A stretch of DNA of 64,000 bases from Kineococcus sp. NBC_00420 (GCF_036021035.1 NZ_CP107930.1:4736006-4800005); one strand, 5' to 3'. Positions 33,768 through 43,602 are shown, counted from the stretch's first letter. Notes: generated from the letters alone by a model not told the origin. Numbers and translations: made by a program.

Positions 33768-35309
33768 ATGACCTACGACTACGTGGTCGTCGGTGGCGGC
33801 GCGGCCGGGTGCGTCCTGGCGAACCGGTTGTCGGCCGACCCGGCTGCCCGGGTGCTGCTGCTGGAGACCGGCCCCGACCACCGCGGGCTGGCCGACGTCC
33901 TCGACGCCGGTCGCTGGGTGTCGTTGCTCGGCGGGGACCTGGACCACCGGCACGTCCACGCGCCCACCGCCCTCGTCGACGGGCGGACGATCCCGATCCC
34001 GCGCGGCCGGGTGCTCGGCGGGTCCTCCAGCATCAACGCGATGCTCTGGTACCGCGGGCACCCGAGCGACTACGACGACTGGGAACGTCGCGGGGCGAGC
34101 GGCTGGAACTGGGCGTCGCTGCTGCCGTACTTCCGCCGCAGCGAGGACTGGGAGGGCGGGGCGAGCGAGTTCCGCGGAGCCGGTGGCCCGATGCGGATCG
34201 AGACCTCGAGGGACCCGCACCCCGTCGCGTCGGCGCTGCTGAGCGGTGCGGCCGAACTCGGGCTACCCGTGGTCGAGGACGCCAACGCCGCCGACAACCT
34301 CGGGGCGACGCTGGCGAACTTCAACGCCCGCCGCCGCGCGGACGGTGTCCTGGAACGCTGGAGCACGGCGCGGGGTTACCTCGAACCGGCGCTGGAGCGG
34401 CCGAACCTGCACGTGCTCACCGGCTCCCCGGTGCACCGCGTCGTGTTCGAGGGCCTGCGCGCCGTCGGGGTGGAGCACATCGTGGACGGTGGACTGCGGA
34501 CGAGCCGGGCGGAGCGGGTGGTGCTGTCCGCCGGTGCCCTGGAGACCCCGCGACTGCTCTCGCTGTCCGGGATCGGGGACCCCGCGGAACTGTCCCGGCT
34601 CGGACTCGCGACGCGAGTCGCGCTGCCGGGGGTGGGGGACCGCTACGCCGACCACCCGCTGCTCATGGGCATGGTCTTCCGGGCCCGTGAACCACTGGGC
34701 CCGGTGCGGGACAACGGGGGTGGCGCGATGCTGAACTGGCGCAGTTCCGTGGCCGGGGTGGGCCCGGACCTGCACGCGTTCGTCGTGCAGGGGCCGCACG
34801 CCGGTCCCGAGGTGCGCGCCGCCCACGACGTGTCCGGCGACGTCTTCGCGGTGTCGCCCGGGCTGATGGGTTCGCGCAGCACCGGTGCGGTGCGGTTGAC
34901 GTCGGCGAAGCCCGGCGCTCCGCTGCACGTCCAGCCGAACTACCTCGCCGAACCCGACGACCTGCAGGCGCTGGTCGAGTCGATCGACACCGTCTTCGAC
35001 CTGATGGCGACCTCGGGGTACCGGGCGCTGAGTTCCGGGGCGGCGGCGCCGGACCGTCGCCCGCGCGACCGGGCGGAGGCCGTGGCCTTCGTCCGGCGCA
35101 GCGTCGACACGTTCTTCCACTCCAGCGGTACCGCCGCGATGGGGACCGACGACCGGTCGGTGGTCGGGCCGGACCTCGCGGTGCACGGGGTGGAGGGTTT
35201 GTTCGTCTGCGACGCGTCGGTGTTCCCGTCGCTCCCGTCCTGCAACACCCAGGCCCCCGTCGTCGCCGTCGCCGAACGCGCCGCGGACCTGTTCCGCGCC
35301 CGTTCCTGA
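33768..35309 (+). CDS. GMC family FAD-dependent oxidoreductase
   Basis: A 513-residue glucose-methanol-choline oxidoreductase. It has the FAD motif YVVVGGGAAGCVLANRL at residues 4-21, RVLGGSSSINAMLWYRG near residue 85, LSAGALETPRLLSLSGIG, and a C-terminal active site with HSSGTAAMG and SLPSCNTQAP. It oxidises a primary alcohol to an aldehyde with FAD. It closes the five-gene operon, 14 bases after the decarboxylase beta gene, and is likely to feed the same ALDH (inference). Annotated relatives are called choline dehydrogenase, but no betaine gene adjoins, so choline is doubtful. Confidence 0.92.
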   Translation: MTYDYVVVGGGAAGCVLANRLSADPAARVLLLETGPDHRGLADVLDAGRWVSLLGGDLDHRHVHAPTALVDGRTIPIPRGRVLGGSSSINAMLWYRGHPSDYDDWERRGASGWNWASLLPYFRRSEDWEGGASEFRGAGGPMRIETSRDPHPVASALLSGAAELGLPVVEDANAADNLGATLANFNARRRADGVLERWSTARGYLEPALERPNLHVLTGSPVHRVVFEGLRAVGVEHIVDGGLRTSRAERVVLSAGALETPRLLSLSGIGDPAELSRLGLATRVALPGVGDRYADHPLLMGMVFRAREPLGPVRDNGGGAMLNWRSSVAGVGPDLHAFVVQGPHAGPEVRAAHDVSGDVFAVSPGLMGSRSTGAVRLTSAKPGAPLHVQPNYLAEPDDLQALVESIDTVFDLMATSGYRALSSGAAAPDRRPRDRAEAVAFVRRSVDTFFHSSGTAAMGTDDRSVVGPDLAVHGVEGLFVCDASVFPSLPSCNTQAPVVAVAERAADLFRARS

Positions 35310-35352
35310 CCCGCGATTCCTCGGGGAAACCCGGTGAGATCGCGAGTGGGGG

Positions 35353-36081
35353 TCAGAGGGGGCGGGGGTCGACGCGGGTCTCGACGACGCCGTCCTCGCC
35401 CCGCCGAACGATGTAGGCACCCTTGCCGGGGACCTCGGTGACGGCCTCGACGAGTTCGGTGTCCTGGTAGACCAGACCCACTCCGTCGTCGCTGCAGTGC
35501 GTCTCGCCCAGGACCCCGGAACCCACGAGTCCGTGGACCAGGGGACGGCGACGGGCCTCGGAGTCGTAGTGGACGCCGTTGCCGTAGGGGAGCAGGCCCA
35601 GTCCGTTCGTCACGGCGCGCAGTTCCGTCCCGAAGGAGTCGGTCGTGCCCCCCTGGAACCAGCAGATCGACCCTGCGCTCACCCCGCCGAGGACGACCCC
35701 CGCCTGCCAGGCGGCGCGGAACGCCTCGTCGAGCTCGTGGACGCGCCAGACGGCGAGGAGGTTCGCGACCGAACCCCCACCGACCCAGACGACGTCGGAA
35801 CCCAGCAACTGCGCGGCCGGGTCCTCCACGCTGGGCATCGGGAACAGGTCGAGCACGGTGGTGGAGAACCCGGCCCGTTCACCGGCGGCGTGCACCTCGG
35901 CGGCCCAGGTCCGCTGGTCGCCACCGGCGGTGCCCAGGTAGGTGAGCCGGGGACGCCGGCTCGCGGGGACCTTCGCGAGCTCCACGGCGAGGTGCGCCGT
36001 TCCCGCCCAGTCCAGCCCGCCGCGCTCGCGACGGGTGAAACCGCCCGACGTCGCGACGATGGTCGGGCGGTCAGCCGGCAC
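35353..36081 (-). CDS. Peptidase E (family S51 dipeptidase)
   Basis: A 242-residue S51-family protein. Peptidase E cleaves Asp-X dipeptides in the cytoplasm with a Ser-His-Glu-type triad; the nucleophile is the Ser in LGGVSAGSICWFQGG, and WVGGGSVANLLAVWR and the GLGLLPYGNGVHYDS stretch match the family. The GTG start lies within the end of the upstream FAD oxidoreductase gene (11-base overlap), so the two are translationally coupled. Some S51 relatives process cyanophycin dipeptides, but no cyanophycin genes are nearby. Length is as expected for the family. Confidence 0.88.
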   Translation of the reverse strand: MPADRPTIVATSGGFTRRERGGLDWAGTAHLAVELAKVPASRRPRLTYLGTAGGDQRTWAAEVHAAGERAGFSTTVLDLFPMPSVEDPAAQLLGSDVVWVGGGSVANLLAVWRVHELDEAFRAAWQAGVVLGGVSAGSICWFQGGTTDSFGTELRAVTNGLGLLPYGNGVHYDSEARRRPLVHGLVGSGVLGETHCSDDGVGLVYQDTELVEAVTEVPGKGAYIVRRGEDGVVETRVDPRPL

Positions 36082-37426
36082 GGCGGATCCCGTTGCGGCC
36101 GAACACGCTCGACACCACGGCGTCCGCGGCGCGCCGACCGGACACGAGCGCGCCCTGCAGGGAGGAGTTCTCGCGGTGGTCCCCGGCGACGAACACGCCG
36201 TCGCCCACCTCGACCGGCTGCGGCCCCTCGAAGGGCGGCGCGACCACGGGCAGCGCGTGCGGGATGGAGTGCGCGGTGACCAGCGCCCAGGCGCCGGTGT
36301 TCACGCCGTAGACCCGGCCGAGCTGCTCGCGCACGCGCTGTTCCGTCTCGGCGCTGGTGTCGGTACCGAGGGTCTGGGCGCTGACGAGCGCGCGGTGGTC
36401 GCTGCCGGCCAGCACGTAGCCGGGGGCCACCGACGACACGACGGCGGAGTTCACGACGGGACCCGACCGGTCGCCGTCGAGGTGCAGCAGCTTCTCCCGC
36501 GACTGCGGCGCGGGGGAGGTCGCGGCGGCGAACCAGAACGTCGACAGCCCGTTGCTGTCGGGAACCGAGAGTTCGGGGACGAGGTGGGCAGCGGTGTGCG
36601 CGTCGGTCGCGACGACGATCCGCTCGCAGTTCACCCCGCCCGCCACGGTCTGGACGACCAGCGAACGCGGTGCGAGACCGATGTGGCGCACCTCCGTCCC
36701 GAGGACGACGGACCCGGCGGGGAGCCCCGCCGCCAGCTGGTCGGGGACGGCCTGCATGCCCCGGGCGGGCAGGCCCGGGGTCCGGCGCAGGAAGCTCCGG
36801 ACGAGCAGGTCGACGAAGCGGCGCGACGTGGTCCCGTCGACCTCGCCGAGCACCCCCGCCAGGAACGGCTCGAGGATCGACCAGCGCAGTTCGCCGTGGA
36901 CGTCGGCCGCGTCCAGCGCGTCCGACCAGCCCGTGTCGGCGTCCTTGAGGTCGCCCGCGGAGGTGACCTTCAGGACCCAGCGTGCGAGGGCGGCCTTCTC
37001 CTTCACCGAACCGAGAGGGAAGCGCAGGGCGTCCAGCACGGCCGTCGGGTGGCGCCGGGGGTCGCGCAGCGTGCTGACCCGGCCACCGCGGTGCACGGCG
37101 ACTCCGGCGTCGAAGGACTGCAGGTCGAGGGCGTCCACGTCGAGGACCTTCGGGACCTCGGGGTAGGCGGGGTTCAGCAGCTGGAACCCGCGGTCGACGC
37201 GGAAGCTGCCCACCGTCTCCGTGCGCACCCGGCCACCGACGGCGTCGGCGGAGTCCACCACCATCACGTCGAGCCCGGCGGCGCTGAGGTGCTTGGCGCA
37301 CGCGAGGCCGGCGAGCCCGGCGCCGATGACGACGACCTCGGCCGAGGAGCGCAGCGCCGAGCCGTGCGGGGACTCCGTCCCGTACGGGCTGAGGGAGGAG
37401 GCATCGGAAGTGGTGCTGACGGTCAC
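36071..37426 (-). CDS. FAD-dependent amine oxidase/phytoene-desaturase-like oxidoreductase
   Basis: A 451-residue flavoprotein with a Rossmann FAD motif VVVIGAGLAGLACAKHLSAA at residues 30-49 followed by VGGRVRTE, and a C-terminal FAD contact in GDGVFVAGDHRENSSLQGAL. The middle is divergent, so it could be an amine oxidase, a carotenoid-type desaturase or a related dehydrogenase. It carries no signal peptide. GTG is 6 bases after TAGGCT, fitting a leaderless transcript, in a 66-bp gap shared with the divergent kinase gene. It is translationally coupled to the peptidase E gene. Reaction not identified. Confidence 0.85.
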   Translation of the reverse strand: MTVSTTSDASSLSPYGTESPHGSALRSSAEVVVIGAGLAGLACAKHLSAAGLDVMVVDSADAVGGRVRTETVGSFRVDRGFQLLNPAYPEVPKVLDVDALDLQSFDAGVAVHRGGRVSTLRDPRRHPTAVLDALRFPLGSVKEKAALARWVLKVTSAGDLKDADTGWSDALDAADVHGELRWSILEPFLAGVLGEVDGTTSRRFVDLLVRSFLRRTPGLPARGMQAVPDQLAAGLPAGSVVLGTEVRHIGLAPRSLVVQTVAGGVNCERIVVATDAHTAAHLVPELSVPDSNGLSTFWFAAATSPAPQSREKLLHLDGDRSGPVVNSAVVSSVAPGYVLAGSDHRALVSAQTLGTDTSAETEQRVREQLGRVYGVNTGAWALVTAHSIPHALPVVAPPFEGPQPVEVGDGVFVAGDHRENSSLQGALVSGRRAADAVVSSVFGRNGIRRAG

Positions 37427-37432
37427 CCGCAG

Positions 37433-37486
37433 AGCCTATCGAGCCTGTGGACAACCGGCACGGCAGTCCCCGTCGTAGCGCACCCT
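37433..37486. promoter_or_regulatory. Divergent -10 elements for FAD oxidoreductase and kinase
   Basis: TAGGCT (37433-37438, minus) is 6 bases from the oxidoreductase GTG. CACCCT (37481-37486, plus) is 6 bases from the kinase GTG. Neither gene has a Shine-Dalgarno sequence. Confidence 0.45.
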
Positions 37487-37492
37487 TGAGAC

Positions 37493-39157
37493 GTGGAGCG
37501 CACAGGACCCGGAACGCAGACGGCCCCCGCCCGGCAGTGGCGGCGGGAGGCGCTGGCCGCGCTCGGGGACGATCCCCGCCGCCGCGCCCCCGAGGTGGAC
37601 GGCTACCGCATCGACCGCCTGCTGGGCGCCGGCGGTTCCAGCGTCGTCTGGGCGGGCACCGGCGTCGACGACGTCGAACGTGCGCTGAAGGTCCTGCACC
37701 CCGGGGGTTCCGGGGACCTCCTCGCCGAGCTCTCCATGCTGCGCCGGGTCCGCCACCCCCGGGTCGTGGCGGTGCACGACATCTCCACCGACGCCGAGGG
37801 GCGACCGGTCCTGGTCCTCGACCTCGCGGTCGGCGGGTCGCTCGCGGCCCTGGTGGCGCAGCGCCGGCGCCTCAGCGCCGGCGAGGTCTCCGGGCTGCTC
37901 GCGGTGCTCGGCCCGGCCCTGGAGGACCTGCACGCGGCCGGTGTGGTGCACGGGGACATCGCCCCCGGCAACGTCCTGCTCGACGCCCGCGGCGAACCGC
38001 TGCTGGCCGACCTCGGGGTCTCGCGGGCCCTGGGGCGCCAGCACGGCAGCGTCCTGGGAACACCCGGTTTCGCCGACCCCACCGCTCTGGGCGGCGGTGG
38101 TGTCGGTGCGGCCTCGGACGTCTACGGGCTCGCCGCGCTGGGCTGGTGGGCGCTGACGGGTGAGGTGCCGGCCCGCGCCGGGGCGCTCGGCGCGCGGTCG
38201 GCCGTCCGGCGGGCGGCCGCGGACCTGCCGCCCGGATCCTCCGCCGTCGTGCTCGCCGCGTTGCAGGAAGGACTGCACCGCAGCCAGTCCCGTCGTCCGA
38301 CACCCGGTGAGCTGGCCGCGGCGGTGTCCGCGGCGTCTCGTCCGCGGGCGGTCCGGGGTCTGACGCCGAGCGCTGCACCCGCCGCGCCCCGGCGGGTTCC
38401 GGGCACCCCGGCACCCGTGGTCCCGCCACCGCCGGGAGCCACCCGGCAGCTGTCCGAGACGGCCCCGCCGCCGGTCAGCGCGCGCCCGAGCCCCGCGACG
38501 CCCACCGTTCGGCGCCGGGCGGTTCCTGCGAGGCCGCCCCGGCGCCGGGCGGGCGGCGGGACCCGCGGCGTGCGGCTCCCCCTCGTGGCCGGAGGCGTCG
38601 TGCTCGTCGTGGGCGCTGGGGCGTTCGCCCTCTCGCTGCGCGGCGACGGTTCTGGGTCGTCGGCGCCCGCCTCCCCGGTCGCGTCCGCCGCGGCGCCCGA
38701 CGTCGCGGCGCCGGTCGCGGGGAAGACCCCGGCAGCGCCGGTGGGGGAGACCCCCGCGGTGATCGCCGGCGCCGACGTCCTCCGGGGGGTCGATCCCGTC
38801 GCCGTCGTGACCGAACTCGCCGACCGCCGGGCGAGCGCGCTCTCCTCGGGGGAGGCCGGTGCGCTCGACCGGGTGGACGTCCCCGGGTCGTCGGCTGCCG
38901 CGACGGACCGGGCGGTGCTCGACGACCTCGCCCGTGCGGGGACCACCCTCACGGGGCTCGGGTTCGCGGTGAGCGACGTGCGGGTCGAGAGCAGGACGGA
39001 GGAGCAGTGGACCCTGAGCGCCGACGTCGTCACGTCGGCGCACGAGACCGTCGCCGCGGACGGGGCCCGGACCAGCGTCCCGCAGAGCGCACCGCGCACG
39101 TCCCGGTTGATCCTGGACCGGGTCGAGGGGGAGTGGCGGATCAGCGCGGTCGGGTGA
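37493..39157 (+). CDS. Membrane-anchored serine/threonine protein kinase
   Basis: A 554-residue Hanks-type kinase. The kinase domain covers about residues 38-285: P-loop LLGAGGSSVVW, the lysine in ERALKVLHPG, catalytic loop VHGDIAPGNVLL (HGD instead of HRD, Asp and Asn kept) and ADLGVSRAL in place of DFG. A Pro/Ala/Arg-rich linker leads to one membrane helix (LPLVAGGVVLVVGAGAFALSL, near 363), then an extracellular domain of about 170 residues without PASTA motifs. It could sense an envelope signal and phosphorylate cytoplasmic proteins. Activity is probable but the HGD/DLG changes make it non-canonical. It converges on the TIGR01777 gene with three bases between stops. Confidence 0.88.
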   Translation: MERTGPGTQTAPARQWRREALAALGDDPRRRAPEVDGYRIDRLLGAGGSSVVWAGTGVDDVERALKVLHPGGSGDLLAELSMLRRVRHPRVVAVHDISTDAEGRPVLVLDLAVGGSLAALVAQRRRLSAGEVSGLLAVLGPALEDLHAAGVVHGDIAPGNVLLDARGEPLLADLGVSRALGRQHGSVLGTPGFADPTALGGGGVGAASDVYGLAALGWWALTGEVPARAGALGARSAVRRAAADLPPGSSAVVLAALQEGLHRSQSRRPTPGELAAAVSAASRPRAVRGLTPSAAPAAPRRVPGTPAPVVPPPPGATRQLSETAPPPVSARPSPATPTVRRRAVPARPPRRRAGGGTRGVRLPLVAGGVVLVVGAGAFALSLRGDGSGSSAPASPVASAAAPDVAAPVAGKTPAAPVGETPAVIAGADVLRGVDPVAVVTELADRRASALSSGEAGALDRVDVPGSSAAATDRAVLDDLARAGTTLTGLGFAVSDVRVESRTEEQWTLSADVVTSAHETVAADGARTSVPQSAPRTSRLILDRVEGEWRISAVG

Positions 39158-39160
39158 CGC

Positions 39161-40051
39161 TCAGGCGTTCGCCAGCCAGCCGGTGACCGAGGCGACGTCG
39201 GGATGGCGGAAGGTGAACCCCGCCTCCAGCAGAGCGGTCGGGACCACCCGCTGGCTCGCGGTGATCTGCTCGGCGAACTCGCCCAGCACCATCCGCAGCG
39301 CGAACGACGGGACGGGCAGCAGGGCGGGACGGTGCAGGGCCGCCCCCAGGGCGCTCACGACGGCGGTGTTCGTCGCGGGTTCCGGGGTCGCGAGGTTCAC
39401 CGGCCCGGGAACGGGGTGGGTGAGCAGGAACTCCAGCGCCGCGAGTTCGTCCGGCATGGAGATGAGGCTCCACCACTGGCGGCCGTCGCCCAGCGGTCCG
39501 CCCAGACCGAGGCGGAACAGCGTCAGCAACTGTCCGAAGGCGCCGCCGACGGGGTTGGCGAGCAGGCTGGTGCGGGCCAGGCTGACCCGGATCCCCGCTG
39601 CGGCAGCGGGTTCGGTCGCCTCTTCCCACTCCCGCACGACCTCGGCGAGGAAGTCCCCACCGCGGGGGGCGGCCTCGGTGAGCACGGTGTCGCCGCCGTC
39701 GCCGTAGGCCCCGATCGCCGACGCGTTCACCAGGACCTCGGGGCGTTCGTCCAGGGCCACGAGCGCGCGCACCAGGGTGGACGTCGTCTCGGTGCGGGAA
39801 CGGAGGATGAGTTCCTTGTACTTCGGGGTCCACCGCTTGTCGCCGACCCCGGCCCCGGACAGGTTCACCGCGGCGTCGATCCGGCCGAGGCGGGCCGGGT
39901 CGAGGTCCCCGGTGGCCGGGTCCCAGCGCAGCTCGGACGGTTCGCGTTCGGGGCGACGGACCAGCACCACGACCTCGTGACCGCCGTTGCGCAACTTCGC
40001 GACGAGGTGACGGCCGATGAGCCCGCTGGCTCCGCTGACGAGGATGCGCAC
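39161..40051 (-). CDS. TIGR01777 family NAD-dependent epimerase-like protein
   Basis: A 296-residue extended-SDR protein of the TIGR01777/SulA-like family. It has the N-terminal Rossmann motif ILVSGASGLIGRHLVAKL, LVNASAIGAYGDGGD with the conserved Gly-Tyr-Tyr-like turn, WSLISMPDELAALEFLL and VNLATPEPATN. The substrate is unknown for the whole family. The neighbouring position downstream of the 2-oxoacid dehydrogenase E2 gene and near lipB is, from memory, conserved in mycobacteria. GTG follows a TGGAG site. A 17-bp hairpin terminator separates it from sucB, so it is read separately. Confidence 0.9.
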   Translation of the reverse strand: MRILVSGASGLIGRHLVAKLRNGGHEVVVLVRRPEREPSELRWDPATGDLDPARLGRIDAAVNLSGAGVGDKRWTPKYKELILRSRTETTSTLVRALVALDERPEVLVNASAIGAYGDGGDTVLTEAAPRGGDFLAEVVREWEEATEPAAAAGIRVSLARTSLLANPVGGAFGQLLTLFRLGLGGPLGDGRQWWSLISMPDELAALEFLLTHPVPGPVNLATPEPATNTAVVSALGAALHRPALLPVPSFALRMVLGEFAEQITASQRVVPTALLEAGFTFRHPDVASVTGWLANA

Positions 40052-40079
40052 GGTGGAACTCCAGGTTCTCGGGAAAGGA

Positions 40080-40114
40080 ACAACCCCGTTCCCGCCGGGC
40101 GGGAACGGGGTTGT
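40080..40114. terminator. Perfect 17-bp hairpin terminator after sucB
   Basis: ACAACCCCGTTCCCGCC and its exact complement meet around one unpaired base (realistic loop 5 bases), 14 bases beyond the sucB stop and 28 bases upstream of the TIGR01777 gene. Confidence 0.85.
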
Positions 40115-40128
40115 CGGAACAGGTCGGG

Positions 40129-41955
40129 TCAGAGACCGAGGTCGCCCTCGAACTCGCCGGCCTCGATGCGCTTCTTCACGGTCTGCAGGTAGCGGGCCGC
40201 GTCCGCACCGTCCACGACCTGGTGGTCGTAGGACAGCGCCAGGTACATCATCGAGCGGATCGCGATGGTCTCCTGCCCCTCGGCGTCGGTGAGGACGACC
40301 GGACGCTTGACGATCGCGCCCGTTCCGAGGATCGCGACCTGCGGGGCGTTGAGGATCGGGGTGTCGAAGAGCGCCCCGATGCTGCCCGTGTTGGTGATGG
40401 TGAACGTGCCGCCGGACAGGTCGTCCGGGGTGATCTTGTTCGACCGGGTGCGGGCCGCGAGGTCGGCGATCTTGCGGGCCAGGCCACCGAGGTTGAGGTC
40501 CCCGGCGTTCTTGATCACCGGGGTGATCAGGCCCTTGGGGGTGTCCACGGCCATCGAGACGTTCTCGGTGCCGTGGTAGACGATGTTCTCGCCGTCGATG
40601 CTGGCGTTGAGCGAGGGGTGCTGCTTGAGCCCCTCGACCGCGGCCTTCACGAAGAACGGCAGGAACGTCAGCTTCGCGCCCTCGGTCGCGGCGAAGTTGT
40701 CCTTCGCCCGCGCCCGCAGCCGGGCGACCCGGGTGACGTCGACCTCGATGACCGTCGTCAGCTGCGCGGAGTTCTGCAGCGAGTCCTTCATGCGCTGGGC
40801 GATGACCTTGCGCAGGCGCGACATCTTCTCGGTGGTGCCGCGCTTGGCGGACACCTCCACCGTCGCGGCGGGCTTGGCTGCGGGCTTCTCGGCCGCAGGG
40901 GCCGGGGCCGGGGCCGCAGCGGCCTTCGCGGCGGCCGCCGCCTTGTCCGCGGCCTCCTGCACGTCCTGCTTGCGCACGCGGCCACCGACACCGGTGCCGG
41001 TGAGGGAGGAGAGGTCCACCCCGAGGTCCTTGGCCATCTTGCGCACCAACGGGGTCACGTAGGTGCTGCCACCGGTGGCCTCGGCCGCGGCCGGAGCCGC
41101 CGGCTTCTCCGGGGCGGGAGCGGGGGTGGGTGCCGGAGCGGATTCCCGGGCCGGAGCGGCCTCGGGTTCCTTCGCGGCCGGCGTCGAGGGCTGGGTGGCC
41201 TGCTCGGCCTGCGACTGCGCGGTCTCGCGCTCCGCGACCTCGTCGGCCAGGGACTCCTCCCGCGGCGACTCCTGCGGCGCGGGGGTCTCCTCCTGCGGGG
41301 CCGGGGACTGCGCGGAGGCGTCGCCGATGCGGGCGAGGTCGGCGCCGACGTCGGCCGTCTCGTCCTCGCCGACGAGGATCTCCAGCAGGGTGCCGGCGAT
41401 CGGGGAGGGGATCTCGGTGTCGACCTTGTCGGTCGAGACCTCGAGGAGCGGTTCGTCGACCTCGACGCTGTCCCCGACGGCCTTGAGCCAGCGGGTGACG
41501 GTGCCCTCGGTGACGGACTCACCGAGCGCGGGCATCTTGACGGGCTCGCCACCACCGGAGCCGGCGGAGGGCGCAGCAGCCGGGGCCGGGGCGGACGGGG
41601 CCGCGGGTTCGGGCTCCGGTGCGGGTTCGGGCTCCGGTGCGGGTTCGGGCTCCGGCGCGGGTTCCGTGCTCGACTCCTCCTGCGGCGCCGGCGCGGACTC
41701 CCCACCGCCCTGCTCGCTCGCCTCACCGATGCGGGCCAGGTCGGCGCCGACGTCGGCCGTCTCGTCCTCGGGCACGAGGATCTCCAGCAGGACACCGGCG
41801 ATCGGCGAGGGGATCTCGGTGTCGACCTTGTCGGTGGACACCTCCAGCAGCGGTTCGTCCACCTCGACGGTGTCACCGACCGACTTCAGCCACCGCGTGA
41901 CGGTGCCCTCGGTCACGCTCTCACCGAGAGCGGGCATCTGCACCGAGTTCGACAT
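40129..41955 (-). CDS. sucB: Dihydrolipoyllysine acyltransferase, 2-oxoacid dehydrogenase E2
   Basis: A 608-residue E2 component. Two lipoyl domains (each with [14 protein letters not shown] around the lipoylated Lys, near residues 43 and 180) are joined by Pro/Ala/Glu linkers. An E3/E1-binding domain ([20 protein letters not shown]) and a C-terminal catalytic domain ending [17 protein letters not shown] follow. It transfers acyl groups from the lipoyl arm to coenzyme A within the 2-oxoglutarate or pyruvate dehydrogenase complex. ATG follows GAGGAG. It lies 64 bases downstream of lpdA (E3) and is co-transcribed with it. No E1 gene is in the window. Confidence 0.95.
   Translation of the reverse strand: MSNSVQMPALGESVTEGTVTRWLKSVGDTVEVDEPLLEVSTDKVDTEIPSPIAGVLLEILVPEDETADVGADLARIGEASEQGGGESAPAPQEESSTEPAPEPEPAPEPEPAPEPEPAAPSAPAPAAAPSAGSGGGEPVKMPALGESVTEGTVTRWLKAVGDSVEVDEPLLEVSTDKVDTEIPSPIAGTLLEILVGEDETADVGADLARIGDASAQSPAPQEETPAPQESPREESLADEVAERETAQSQAEQATQPSTPAAKEPEAAPARESAPAPTPAPAPEKPAAPAAAEATGGSTYVTPLVRKMAKDLGVDLSSLTGTGVGGRVRKQDVQEAADKAAAAAKAAAAPAPAPAAEKPAAKPAATVEVSAKRGTTEKMSRLRKVIAQRMKDSLQNSAQLTTVIEVDVTRVARLRARAKDNFAATEGAKLTFLPFFVKAAVEGLKQHPSLNASIDGENIVYHGTENVSMAVDTPKGLITPVIKNAGDLNLGGLARKIADLAARTRSNKITPDDLSGGTFTITNTGSIGALFDTPILNAPQVAILGTGAIVKRPVVLTDAEGQETIAIRSMMYLALSYDHQVVDGADAARYLQTVKKRIEAGEFEGDLGL
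41603..41665 (-). repeat. 18-bp coding repeat in the SucB linker
   Basis: Three copies of an 18-base unit (plus strand GCGGGTTCGGGCTCCGGT, last base varied in copy three) and a partial fourth encode the PAPEPE linker between the lipoyl domains. Confidence 0.85.
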
Positions 41956-42019
41956 GTCTTCGGTTCTCCTCACGGACGTTCTCCGGCGCCCGGAGGACGC
42001 CGCGGGTTTCAGTTTCGGG

Positions 42020-43399
42020 TCAGGAGTGGGAGTGCAGCGGTTTCCCGGCCAGCGCCAGGAACGCCTCTCCGACGGCCTCGTTCTGGGTGGGGTGGGTGTG
42101 CACGAGGGCGGCGACGTCCTCGGGGTAGGCCTCCCAGTTCACGATGAGCTGCGCCTCGCCGACCTGCTCGCTCATGCGGGAGCCGACCATGTGGACGCCC
42201 ACGACGGGGCCGTCCTTCTGCCGGACCAGCTTGACGAAACCGGTTGTGCCGAGGATCTGGCTCTTGCCGTTGCCCCCGAGGTTGTACTCGAGGACGTCGA
42301 CGTCACCGAACTTCTCCCGGGCCTTGGCCTCGGTGAGGCCGACGGAGGCGACCTCGGGCTCGCAGTAGGTCACCTTCGGGATGCCGAGCTCGTCGACAGG
42401 TTTCGGGTCGAGACCGGCGATCTCCTCGGCGACGAAGATGCCCTGGGCGAACCCGCGGTGGGCCAGCTGCAGGCCGGGGACGATGTCGCCGACGGCGTAG
42501 ACGCCGGCGACGTTGGTCGCGAGGCGCTCGTCGGTGAGGACGAACCCGCGGTCCATCGTGATGCCCTGTTCCTCGTAGCCGAGGCCGGCGGTGTTCGGAC
42601 CACGACCGACGGCGACGAGCATGAGGTCGGCGTCGAAGGTCTTGCCGTCCTCGAGGGTGACGACGACACCGGAGTCGGTCTGCTCGACCCCCTTGAAGCG
42701 GACGCCGAGGGAGAACGTGATGCCGCGCTTGCGGAACGCGCGCTCGAGGGCCTTGCTGGCCGCCTCGTCCTCGAGGGGGACCAGGTGCGGGAGGGCCTCG
42801 ACGATCGTCACGTCGGCACCGAAGGAACGCCACACGCTCGCGAACTCGACGCCGATGACCCCGCCGCCGAGGACGATGACCTTCTCGGGCACCGAGTCCA
42901 GGCCGAGGGCCGTCTCGCTGGTCATGATCCGGCCACCGATCTCGAGGCCGGGCAGGCTGCGGGAGTAGGAACCCGAGGCCAGGACGACGGACCGGCCCGT
43001 GTAGCGCTGACCGTCGACCTCGACGGTGTTCTTCGCGACGAGCTTGCCGGTCCCGGAGATCAGGTCGATCTTGCGGGACTTCACGAGCCCCTGCAGACCC
43101 TTGTAGAGGCGCGCGATGACGCCGTCCTTGTACTTGTTGACGCCCGCCATGTCGATGGACTCGAAGGAGGCGCGGACCCCGAAGGTCTCCGACTCCCTGG
43201 TCGTGTCGGCGACCTCGGCGGCGTGCAGGAGGGCCTTGGTCGGGATGCACCCGCGGTGCAGGCAGGTCCCTCCGAGGAGGTCCTTCTCCACCAGGGCCAC
43301 CTTCAGGCCCAGCTCGGCGGAACGCAGTGCGGCGGCATAGCCCCCACTACCTCCCCCGAGGATGACGACGTCGTACTGCTGCTCGGCGGCACCTGCCAC
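42020..43399 (-). CDS. lpdA: Dihydrolipoyl dehydrogenase (E3)
   Basis: A 459-residue FAD disulfide oxidoreductase that reoxidises dihydrolipoamide on SucB and reduces NAD+. The FAD motif [20 protein letters not shown], redox disulfide [19 protein letters not shown] motif [36 protein letters not shown] and the catalytic His-Glu pair in [14 protein letters not shown] are all intact. GTG has CAGGAGC upstream. It is the first gene of lpdA-sucB. In other actinobacteria the same E3 may also serve glycine cleavage or branched-chain complexes. Confidence 0.97.
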   Translation of the reverse strand: MAGAAEQQYDVVILGGGSGGYAAALRSAELGLKVALVEKDLLGGTCLHRGCIPTKALLHAAEVADTTRESETFGVRASFESIDMAGVNKYKDGVIARLYKGLQGLVKSRKIDLISGTGKLVAKNTVEVDGQRYTGRSVVLASGSYSRSLPGLEIGGRIMTSETALGLDSVPEKVIVLGGGVIGVEFASVWRSFGADVTIVEALPHLVPLEDEAASKALERAFRKRGITFSLGVRFKGVEQTDSGVVVTLEDGKTFDADLMLVAVGRGPNTAGLGYEEQGITMDRGFVLTDERLATNVAGVYAVGDIVPGLQLAHRGFAQGIFVAEEIAGLDPKPVDELGIPKVTYCEPEVASVGLTEAKAREKFGDVDVLEYNLGGNGKSQILGTTGFVKLVRQKDGPVVGVHMVGSRMSEQVGEAQLIVNWEAYPEDVAALVHTHPTQNEAVGEAFLALAGKPLHSHS

Positions 43400-43523
43400 G
43401 AAATGCTCCTGAGGTCGGCTGTGCTGGCGACTGCTCCGTCGCGATCCTCTCACCACGTCCCGCACGCAGCGCGAGGGGGTGTGTGAGCGAGCGGTGACGC
43501 TGGGGGGCAGGGCTGGACGCACG

Positions 43524-43555
43524 ACAGCGCCCGGTCCCGGGGGAGCAGGCGCTGT
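43524..43555 (-). terminator. Possible terminator after RKES-repeat gene
   Basis: ACAGCGCC pairs with GGCGCTGT (8 bp, 16-base loop), extended by GCAC/GTGC outside, 48 bases beyond the gene's stop. Confidence 0.45.
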
Positions 43556-43602
43556 GTGCGGGGGGTTCGGTTCGTCTGGACCGGCAGGTCTGGAGGAGCG
43601 GT

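Noticed and set aside
33768-35309. Choline dehydrogenase (betA) naming for the GMC oxidoreductase
   Set aside because: No betaine aldehyde dehydrogenase of BetB type, choline transporter or BetI is adjacent; the operon partners suggest another alcohol.
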